Assembly: GCA_934647165.1 (NCBI GenBank)
Contig: CAKUFA010000026.1
Location: 1-34,993 of the forward strand
Source of the DNA: an uncultured Clostridia bacterium
GTDB lineage: Bacteria; Bacillota; Clostridia; Christensenellales; Aristaeellaceae
Reading direction: 5' to 3'
DNA: 34,993 nucleotides
Each line of letters opens with the position of its first letter. Within the stretch, counting starts at the first letter, position 1. Of this stretch, positions 8,501 through 13,886 are shown in pieces. The position numbers were made by a program, and so were the translations under genes. The notes below the pieces were generated by a model, which was not told the DNA's origin, did no database searches, and saw only the letters and a program-made list of their open reading frames with translations.

Positions 8501-8696
8501 AATCGCTGCGCAGGTTGCGGCCGCTTCTGGTGGGGGTATCGCCATACAGGGCATAGACCATTGCGTCAAACAACGTCGTTTTCCCCGCGCCCGTGTCCCC
8601 GCAAATGAGCCACAGCCCGTTCAGCTCCTGCATGGGCAGCACCGCTTTTTGATGAAAGGAACCAAACGCCTGCATTTCCAGCCTGATCGGCCGCAT
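5598..8696 (-). CDS. sbcC: Exonuclease SbcCD, ATPase subunit SbcC
   Basis: A 1032-residue SMC-like ATPase. With SbcD it forms the Mre11-Rad50-type complex that cuts DNA hairpins and processes blocked double-strand ends. Visible features are Walker A GDTGAGKT (33-40); long coiled coils rich in Ala, Glu, Gln, Lys and Arg; a zinc hook CPVC at 521-524 in the middle; the ABC signature LSGGES near the C-terminus; and Walker B LFIDEGFGTLD. Length is normal for the family. Its ATG begins 4 bp after the first base of the sbcD stop codon region (3-nt gap), so the pair is translated together. The large open frames on the opposite strand here are composition artefacts. Confidence 0.96.
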   Translation of the reverse strand: MRPIRLEMQAFGSFHQKAVLPMQELNGLWLICGDTGAGKTTLFDAMVYALYGDTPTRSGRNLRSDYAEPDEETYVDFTFALGEETYRVRRSPEYTRRKTRGEGETRQAARAQLWQGNRPLNEKTNEVTGRVIQLLGVDYDQFCQLALIAQGRFREILSADTARRSLLFGDLFHTRVYARFQELLADKRKACEQEREAMRRALRDCAERFLPDEQARADARFLAAQGKDATPGRDLAALMNEQVQRQETQLQSLLDREAPLEKESALCQQRLGAAEQLQKRREEWTRLCEAIRQDEAEAGTWQARQAACERMNAAWGVKPAMDADAQAEKNAKQAKRLAVDAAERCKTAEKNLAAAGEAAEKLPEINGKQQRARAEADRLADMLPRCRELAEKRKALAEVQRGLEGAKEQAERAKARLLRQEERLQQLQELAESLPDKTRQLGESREARRQVEERANELEKLSRQQRKVTMEREEDEQLQHAAEDAQKLALASEQTRRALYDQYMAQQAGQLAQTLVEGQPCPVCGSVHHPAPRSLAGEAVSREQVDETEAAAKRDDAVWRRREQEWSAHHGALQELVRQFEDGRKRWQAEDDVQNALRSAQERYMAEKQAESAMETAVQQAKDASEQAEKARKEIAAQQQATQQLEQAVQAKAQEYAAKEAACKQQASELPETDIVALEARCNAAKQETDALNAQAQALAELLHQAEKVLAAEKARLDSALQAEKTAETKREEAKNTLRDGMQQAGFGGMEDCFACMPESLAALQKEQNALQKHRYDVRTRKEQEEKLRRELAQQAAQPVETLRKEAQEAAAALKSAQEATQEAKSGLNTNRRVCTELTEKLDAMAAQLEEAQLYTELAILANGQDAGTKLSFERYVQRFYFAQVVDRANLRLRRMTGGAFELRMENPRGGRGQQGLDLNVLDYQTGRERPASTLSGGESFLASLALALGLSDLVSEQASQVRLDALFIDEGFGTLDDAALQQAVDALALLSQHDSRLVGVISHRPEMRERIPQQVFVSKGEKGSSLQIKMP

Positions 8697-8699
8697 TGC

Positions 8700-9812
8700 T
8701 TACCCCTCCTTCTGCGCCGCGCCCAGCAGCGTTTGCACAACATGCTGCTGTTTTTCCGTCAGCACTTGACCCGTTTTGTCCCGGTAAAAATCCGCAAACA
8801 GCTCCTCGGGTGTTCGCTCTTCCACGCGCGCCGTTTGCATTCTTTCGCCAGCCCCCTGCGCCGCGACATATTCCACCTTCAGCAAATTGGGATACACCTC
8901 GCACAGGCGGCTGCGCGCCTCCATCTGCACGGTGGCGTCCGTCAGCCGTGCCAGCACAAAATCCTCCTGTTCCCCGTGTGGGGCGTGCAGCAATGCTTCC
9001 AGCGTACCGGTAAGGGTGCGCATTTTTCGCCCCGCATGCAGCGGCACAAGCCGCACGTGCGTTTCCTCATCCATTTCCACCACGGTGACGCTCTTCTTCT
9101 GCCGTTCCTCCGAAAAGGAATACATCAAAGGTGATCCGGCATAGCGTACGGTATCCCGTCCCACCCTTTGCGGGCCGTGCAAATGCCCAAGCGCCACATA
9201 ATCAAACCCGTCAAAAACGCTGGCATCCACGCTTTCCTGCCCGCCCACGGGCACAATTTCGCTATCGCTGCGTTCGGGCTGCACGCCCTGGGCTGTCACA
9301 AACAGATGTGCCAGAAGAATGCTGTGCCTGCCGCGGCCCTGCTTTCGGCTGTGCAGCAGGGCGCGCACTGCCTCCTCCGTGGTGTGCAGGTCTTCCCGGC
9401 CAAGGGCATAGCGCGCCTGGGCAGGCGTTGCAAAGGGGAGCATATACACATCCGTATCCCCCAAGAGCACGGGCGCAGGCATGCCCTGTTCCAGGCCTCC
9501 GGCTATATACACGCCCTCCCTCCGGAGCAGGCTGCCAGCAAAGGCCAGCCGCTCGCCGCTGTCATGGTTGCCGCTGATGAGAAACACCGGGCACACATCC
9601 CGCAGCCTGGTGAGAAAATCGTCCAGCACAGTCACGGCCTCGGCAGGCGGCAGGCTCCTGTCATACACATCGCCGCTGATCAGCGCGCCGTCCACTTTCT
9701 CCGCCTTTGCAAGGCAGAGGATTTCCTCCAGCACCGCCCGCTGATCCTCCAGCAAATCAACCGTATCGTGGTGTTTCCCCAAGTGCAGATCCGCAAGATG
9801 CAGCCACTTCAT
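8700..9812 (-). CDS. sbcD: Exonuclease SbcCD, nuclease subunit SbcD
   Basis: 370 residues: a metallophosphoesterase of the Mre11 type that supplies the nuclease activity of SbcCD. Metal-binding motifs appear in order: DLHLG (Asp8, His10), GDVYD, GNHD and GHLHG. The C-terminal part is the capping/SbcC-binding region. The frame continues far upstream, but the ATG at 9812 begins the conserved MKWLHLADLHLG start and follows a purine-rich GGAGGAAGGAAG site. It is the first gene of the sbcDC operon and divergent from pgsA. Confidence 0.95.
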   Translation of the reverse strand: MKWLHLADLHLGKHHDTVDLLEDQRAVLEEILCLAKAEKVDGALISGDVYDRSLPPAEAVTVLDDFLTRLRDVCPVFLISGNHDSGERLAFAGSLLRREGVYIAGGLEQGMPAPVLLGDTDVYMLPFATPAQARYALGREDLHTTEEAVRALLHSRKQGRGRHSILLAHLFVTAQGVQPERSDSEIVPVGGQESVDASVFDGFDYVALGHLHGPQRVGRDTVRYAGSPLMYSFSEERQKKSVTVVEMDEETHVRLVPLHAGRKMRTLTGTLEALLHAPHGEQEDFVLARLTDATVQMEARSRLCEVYPNLLKVEYVAAQGAGERMQTARVEERTPEELFADFYRDKTGQVLTEKQQHVVQTLLGAAQKEG

Positions 9813-9859
9813 GTTGCTTCCTTCCTCCGCGTTTTCCACCATTTTTTGCAAATGGGAGT

Positions 9860-9887
9860 TTGCATTCCGCCGCGGCCATGCTATAAT
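9860..9887 (+). promoter_or_regulatory. pgsA promoter (extended -10)
   Basis: TTGCAT (9860-9865), 16-bp spacer, TATAAT (9882-9887) preceded by TGC, an extended -10. Confidence 0.75.
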
Positions 9888-9901
9888 ATCTGTATAGCAT
9901 G
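9877..9901. promoter_or_regulatory. Inverted repeat joining two divergent -10 elements
   Basis: CATGCTATA-N7-TATAGCATG. The plus arm holds the pgsA TGCTATAAT -10. The minus arm reads TGCTATACA, an extended -10 for sbcDC (TATACA, 9896-9891). The minus -35 is poor. Both transcripts would start inside or beside this repeat. Confidence 0.55.
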
Positions 9902-9947
9902 TTACCACGAAAGCGGCTGGCACGTCCAGCAGAAAGGACGGTTTTTT

Positions 9948-10541
9948 ATGCCCACAGAGCAGAAAAAGCATAACTTGAAGGAGGCCGTTCAGACGTATTT
10001 CGTGGATATCTGGAATGTTCCCAACGTGCTGACGATGATCCGCCTTGTGCTGATTCCCGTTTTTGTTATCCTGTACGTCAATCAGCTGCAAAAAGGCGCG
10101 CTGATTGTGTTCCTTGCCGCAAGCTTCACCGACTTTCTGGATGGCTATCTGGCACGCAAGCACAACCAGATCACCGCTTTCGGCAAGCTGATGGATCCCC
10201 TTGCCGACAAGGTGATGGTCTGCACAGCGCTGCTTTGCCAGGCCATCAGCGGCATTTTCCCGTGGTCGGCCTTCGCGGTGGTGATGAGCAAGGAGCTGTT
10301 GATGGTGATCGGCGGCGCGTTCCTGCTCAAGCGGGACATTGTGGTTTACAGCAACATGCTGGGCAAGGTTGCCCAGTGCAGCTTCATTCTGGCACTGGTG
10401 CTGTCCTTCTTCCATGCTGAGTTTGCCGCCTGGGGTGTGCGGCTGGATCGGATTATCCTATGGATTTCTGTTGCGCTTACCCTGTGCGCGCTGGTGGACT
10501 ATGCCATCGGCACTGTTCGGAAGCTGCGGGCACGGGCCTAA
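9948..10541 (+). CDS. pgsA: CDP-diacylglycerol--glycerol-3-phosphate 3-phosphatidyltransferase
   Basis: A 197-residue integral membrane enzyme that makes phosphatidylglycerol phosphate, the committed step to phosphatidylglycerol and cardiolipin. It shows the complete CDP-alcohol phosphotransferase motif: D62-x2-D65-G66-x2-A69-R70-x8-G79-x3-D83-x3-D87. NVPNVLTMIR at the first membrane segment and several hydrophobic helices after it fit PgsA better than phosphatidylserine synthase. A charged N-terminal extension of about 22 residues precedes the usual start. The ATG at 9948 has AAAGGA upstream and is close to its promoter. It is a single gene with its own terminator. Confidence 0.9.
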   Translation: MPTEQKKHNLKEAVQTYFVDIWNVPNVLTMIRLVLIPVFVILYVNQLQKGALIVFLAASFTDFLDGYLARKHNQITAFGKLMDPLADKVMVCTALLCQAISGIFPWSAFAVVMSKELLMVIGGAFLLKRDIVVYSNMLGKVAQCSFILALVLSFFHAEFAAWGVRLDRIILWISVALTLCALVDYAIGTVRKLRARA

Positions 10542-10567
10542 TCCCGTCCGGACAATGCGGCTTATAG

Positions 10568-10627
10568 AAAAAATCATTATCCGCCAAAATAGCAGCGCTG
10601 TTTTTGGCCGATAATGATTTTTTTCTT
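10568..10627 (+). terminator. Terminator of pgsA
   Basis: Long hairpin: AAAAAATCATTATC at the 5' side pairs with GATAATGATTTTTT, with GCCAAAA/TTTTTGGC and AGC/GCT inside, then a T-run. Confidence 0.88.
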
Positions 10628-10632
10628 TTGCC

Positions 10633-10660
10633 CAACGAAAGGCTCCTGTTAACCGTCTAA
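10633..10660 (+). promoter_or_regulatory. ECF-type promoter candidate for the sigma factor operon
   Basis: CAAC (10633-10636), 17-bp spacer, CGTCTAA (10654-10660). This resembles the AAC...CGTC pattern of ECF-dependent, self-regulated promoters. A 10-bp palindrome TGTCATGACA (10665-10674) and another TGACA (10681-10685) lie at the predicted start. Confidence 0.45.
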
Positions 10661-10711
10661 TAAGTGTCATGACAGACCGATGACATACCTGGTATGCGGA
10701 AGTGAAAGAAA

Positions 10712-11200
10712 ATGATGGATGAAACGACCTTCACAGACAGGCTTTTACACGCTGAGCCCATGCTCTACCGTGTTTCCTGCGCCCTTCTGCGCGAAGAGGC
10801 AGACCGACGGGATGCTTTACAGGAAACGGCGCTGAAGGCATGGCAGCACCGCGCTTCCCTGCGGGAGGAGCGATACTTCACCACGTGGCTGACGCGCATT
10901 CTCATCAACGAGTGCCACTCGCTTCTGCGCAAATCACGCCGCACGGTGGTGACCGATCGCCTGCCGGATGTACCCGCGCCGCAAAGCACGGCCGCGGAGC
11001 TGCGCCTGGTGTTGAACGCCATGCCCGAAAAGCACCGCCTGCCGCTGGTGCTGTATTACCTGGAGGGGTTCACTGTGGAGGAAGTTGCACAGACGCTGCA
11101 CGTGCCCATCGGCACTGCCAAATACCGATTGCACCAGGCACGCAAGGCGCTCCGTGTGGAACTGGACGGAGAGGAGGTGACCGCCCATGAAGGAATCTGA
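10712..11200 (+). CDS. ECF-family RNA polymerase sigma factor
   Basis: A 162-residue alternative sigma factor that would direct RNA polymerase to a small stress or surface regulon. Region 2 spans about 14-75, with the DALQETALKAWQHRASLR and FTTWLTRILINECHSLLRK segments. Region 4 spans about 96-150, with MPEKHRLPLVLYYLEGFTVEEVA and the helix-turn-helix GTAKYRLHQARKAL. There is no sigma-1 or sigma-3 region, as expected for ECF factors. Its 3' end overlaps the next gene by 14 bp. The start may be either of two adjacent ATG codons (10712 or 10715), with only a weak ribosome-binding site. It is probably inhibited by the downstream membrane protein and activates its own promoter (inference from ECF biology). 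Confidence 0.88.
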   Translation: MMDETTFTDRLLHAEPMLYRVSCALLREEADRRDALQETALKAWQHRASLREERYFTTWLTRILINECHSLLRKSRRTVVTDRLPDVPAPQSTAAELRLVLNAMPEKHRLPLVLYYLEGFTVEEVAQTLHVPIGTAKYRLHQARKALRVELDGEEVTAHEGI

Positions 11201-12488
11201 ATTGCGCAGCGCCCTGCGGGACGCTTATGGCGAAACGCCGCCGCTTCAAACGCATTTGGCCTTTATGCACGCGGCATGCTCCGGAAAGGATGCGCCCCCC
11301 ATGAAAAGAAAAATGCGTTTTGCACCGGTTCTGGCGCTCATCATTGTGCTGATATTGGCTGTAACCGCCTATGCCGTGTCCCGTTTCAGTGTGACGGACT
11401 ACGCGGCGGGCGGCACGCCTTCGGCAGAGTTTTTGAAGCACGTTGTCACCCTGGATCAGCCCTATGAAAACGACGTGATGCTGCTTTCCGTCAACGACGC
11501 GATCTACGACGGCGTAACGTTGAGCATGGCCATGAACCTGACGGCAAAAAAGCCCGATGAGCACCTGTTCCTTTACCCGCGCCTCACCGCCACGGTGGAC
11601 GGCTCCGTCTATCAGGCGGATGTGGAAAGCTTCGGCGCAGGCGACTTCATGAGCGGATTCGTATTTCCCACCATGCCCGGGCATGACCTGACGCAGGCCG
11701 GCTGCGGCTACGGCTTCAGCGCCGTGCTGCTGGATGACGACTGTGAGAACGTTGTGCCCACCTCCCCGGTGCAATGGACGTTTACCATGCAGGTTTTGAA
11801 AACCGACTATGATGTGGCGTACTACGATTTGGTGCTCACAGGCGCAGCATCCGACCCCTCGGAGGAGGAGCTGCGCAAGACCTTCCAAGACGCCTACGCC
11901 GCGCACCGGGTGCTGGTGACAGACGATGGTTCCCTGGTGGAATACGCAGCCTATCTACCCATTCCCCAAAGCGTACCGGAGGATGAATGGTGGAACAAAA
12001 CACTGGCGGAGCAGCTGGTGCTTTCCGGTGCATACACCTTGCTTGACACCATTGAGGTTCATTTTGAAACCGCGCTGCCCGCCTCCACCCGCCTGCAATG
12101 GCATGCCGGCGACCGCGTGCCGCTGGACGGCTGCACCGCTGTGCTTGACGGCGTGGATGTGACATTCCAGACGGTCAACTTTGCCATGCACTATGCATTT
12201 GACACGGAAAAGACCGAAGAAGAGCTGCAAGAGCTGATCCGCACGAAGGCGGTGCCTACCTTCTGGACCGCCTATGTGGATGAAAGCACCAAGCCGCTGG
12301 CGCTGTCCTACATAAGCAGCGGCATTGACTGGGATGAGGGCGGCAAGCCCTTCATTGACGTCAGCGGACAATTCACACTGCCTGCAAACGACACGCTCCC
12401 AACACGCCTTGTGCTGGTGGAAGCACAGGGCTACGGCAAGGCCTCCGCCAAAGAAAGCCCTGTCCGCATTGAGATTGCGTTGGAATAA
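11187..12488 (+). CDS. Membrane-anchored putative anti-sigma factor
   Basis: 433 residues. A short cytoplasmic N-terminus (about 1-44) is followed by one transmembrane helix (about 45-63, PVLALIIVLILAVTAYAV) and a large extracellular domain. I do not recognise the outer domain; it is rich in beta-prone segments. This architecture, and the 14-bp overlap with the ECF sigma gene, fit an anti-sigma factor that holds the sigma factor at the membrane and releases it on an external signal. The cytoplasmic part shows no clear zinc-binding anti-sigma motif, so the role rests on context. A strong GGAGGTGA site precedes the ATG. Confidence 0.65.
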   Translation: MKESELRSALRDAYGETPPLQTHLAFMHAACSGKDAPPMKRKMRFAPVLALIIVLILAVTAYAVSRFSVTDYAAGGTPSAEFLKHVVTLDQPYENDVMLLSVNDAIYDGVTLSMAMNLTAKKPDEHLFLYPRLTATVDGSVYQADVESFGAGDFMSGFVFPTMPGHDLTQAGCGYGFSAVLLDDDCENVVPTSPVQWTFTMQVLKTDYDVAYYDLVLTGAASDPSEEELRKTFQDAYAAHRVLVTDDGSLVEYAAYLPIPQSVPEDEWWNKTLAEQLVLSGAYTLLDTIEVHFETALPASTRLQWHAGDRVPLDGCTAVLDGVDVTFQTVNFAMHYAFDTEKTEEELQELIRTKAVPTFWTAYVDESTKPLALSYISSGIDWDEGGKPFIDVSGQFTLPANDTLPTRLVLVEAQGYGKASAKESPVRIEIALE

Positions 12489-12695
12489 TCACACCTGCAT
12501 GCAGCAAAGCAAAGAGGATTGATTGGCCGGAAAGCTTCCGCCTGAGGATCATCAATGCGCCTGGTTCGAGGATTGAAAGTGCGAGAATCGCTTTGTCTCT
12601 GATGGCGGATTGCATAATGGAAATACATCAAGCAAGCGCAGCCCGTTTCATGCTGCGAAGAGCCGCGGCCATTCTAAGCCTTGTTGTAAGCGATA

Positions 12696-12742
12696 AAAAA
12701 ACCGCGCCATTGCAAAAGCATCTGCAAAACGGCGCGGCTTTT
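12696..12742. terminator. Bidirectional terminator after the anti-sigma gene and the metal-binding gene
   Basis: CCGCGCC (12702-12708) pairs with GGCGCGG (12731-12737) around a long loop. An A-run on the left and a T-run on the right serve both strands. The 200 bp between 12489 and 12695 holds no gene I recognise. Confidence 0.8.
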
Positions 12743-12749
12743 CATTTTT

Positions 12750-13016
12750 TCATCCACGATGCAGGAAGCTGAACAACCCTTTCTTTTCCGCTTCTTCGCT
12801 GCGGCTGATTCCCCCCACCGTATAACCGGTTGCCGAAACAGCGCTGCGAAGCGCGTCGTCCGCAATATCTTCGCCGGTTAAAATCACGGTTTCGCCCTTG
12901 CTGTGAGAGGACGTCACTTTCTTGATCTTCGGGAAAGCGCGGCGCACGGCGTCATTCACATGGCTTTCGCACATGCCGCACATCATTCCTTCCACCTTCA
13001 TGGTAATCTTTAGCAT
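12750..13016 (-). CDS. Small heavy-metal-associated (HMA) domain protein
   Basis: 88 residues with the ferredoxin-like HMA fold. The metal motif is GMMCGMC (Cys13, Cys16), close to the usual GMxCxxC of copper chaperones such as CopZ. It has a charged C-terminal tail (SRSEEAEKKGLFSFLHRG). It would bind a soft metal, most likely Cu(I), in the cytosol, but no copper ATPase or CsoR gene is nearby, so the partner is unknown. The start ATG at 13016 has an AGGAAAGGATGG purine stretch upstream. It stands alone, with an inverted repeat in its upstream region. Confidence 0.82.
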   Translation of the reverse strand: MLKITMKVEGMMCGMCESHVNDAVRRAFPKIKKVTSSHSKGETVILTGEDIADDALRSAVSATGYTVGGISRSEEAEKKGLFSFLHRG

Positions 13017-13035
13017 GCTGCATCCATCCTTTCCT

Positions 13036-13063
13036 GAACTTACATGAACCTGCGCGTAAGTTC
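13036..13063. promoter_or_regulatory. Inverted repeat upstream of the HMA gene
   Basis: GAACTTA-N14-TAAGTTC, 20 bp upstream of the HMA start codon. It may be an operator. I see no convincing -35/-10 pair around it. Confidence 0.35.
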
Positions 13064-13084
13064 GTCTAGGCTAACTCATGTTGG

Positions 13085-13106
13085 AAAAAAGACGCGGTTA
13101 CCCGCG
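13085..13106 (-). terminator. Terminator of the lipoprotein / GGDEF-EAL / hydrolase operon
   Basis: On the minus strand CGCGG-GTAA-CCGCG is followed by TCTTTTTT. It lies about 40 bp after the hydrolase stop codon. Confidence 0.75.
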
Positions 13107-13143
13107 CCCTTATGATAGTCCTTCCCCAATAAATTGTCAAGTC

Positions 13144-13857
13144 TCACAGTTCTGTCAGCAGCATTCCCTCACGCCCCATGGGCAAGGTCTCCGCGATGCG
13201 CCCCTGACGGAACACCGCCGCACCACCATAAGCGTCGCCATCGCAAAGCGAATTGATGAAAAGCGTGTGCGGACAGCTCTTTGCCGCCTGCACCGCATAT
13301 TCCGCCTGCGCTTCCGCTTGCCATTGCACAGGCGTATAGGACACATAAACCGGCCAGAGCAGCGCATCTTCGCCCAGCGCAAAGCGCTCGGGCATGTCCC
13401 ACACATCCCCGCACAGGGCAATGGCCAGACGTTTGCCGCGATAGAGGAAGCACTTAGGTTCCGTACCTTCCCGGTAGTGGTCGTCCGTTCGGGCGACTTC
13501 CCGCCAGCCGCGGGATATGCGCCGGTACACCTGTGCAAGGGCTCCCTCCTGCACCAGTGCGCAGGAGGAATAGATGCTCTCGCCGTCCCTTTCCAGAAAG
13601 CCCAGCAGAATATCCACGCCCTGTTTTTCCGATATCCGCCTGACCTGCGCCATGGCGTCCCCTGCTGCGGGAACGGCCATTGACCGATCCTGCGCATAGG
13701 TCCAGCCAAGGCAATCAAAGCCCTGCAAAAACGCCTCGCCAAAGCAGACGAGCGCCGCGCCCTGCTCCCTTGCCTGTGCTGCAAAACGATCGATTTGCGC
13801 AAGGTTGTGGACAATGTCCCCATTCACAAACCTTGCCGCGGCCAGTGCTATTCGCAT
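13144..13857 (-). CDS. Carbon-nitrogen hydrolase (nitrilase superfamily)
   Basis: 237 residues. Members cleave amide or nitrile C-N bonds using a Glu-Lys-Cys triad. Glu41 is in CFGEAFLQG and Cys149 is in ALCGDVWDMPE. The usual lysine position (Y-x-K) reads YRRIS here, so Arg113 replaces it; another residue may serve, or activity may be altered. The substrate is unknown. The frame extends upstream to 13899, but the ATG at 13857 starts the family-like MRIALAAARF and has GGAGG upstream. The gene begins 29 bp after the GGDEF-EAL stop codon and is the last gene of that operon. Confidence 0.8.
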   Translation of the reverse strand: MRIALAAARFVNGDIVHNLAQIDRFAAQAREQGAALVCFGEAFLQGFDCLGWTYAQDRSMAVPAAGDAMAQVRRISEKQGVDILLGFLERDGESIYSSCALVQEGALAQVYRRISRGWREVARTDDHYREGTEPKCFLYRGKRLAIALCGDVWDMPERFALGEDALLWPVYVSYTPVQWQAEAQAEYAVQAAKSCPHTLFINSLCDGDAYGGAAVFRQGRIAETLPMGREGMLLTEL

Positions 13858-13886
13858 GGTGTGCCTCCATTTTTCCGCACAGACGC

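Noticed and set aside
5430..9134. A very long open frame on the plus strand opposite sbcC and sbcD
   Set aside because: It is antisense to clear sbcC/sbcD genes, its product is low-complexity (Leu, Arg, Cys, Phe rich) and it has no plausible start. GC-rich codon use leaves the opposite strand open.
12489..12695. A small gene or transposase remnant between the anti-sigma and HMA genes
   Set aside because: Short frames exist on both strands, but none has a ribosome-binding site or a sequence I recognise.
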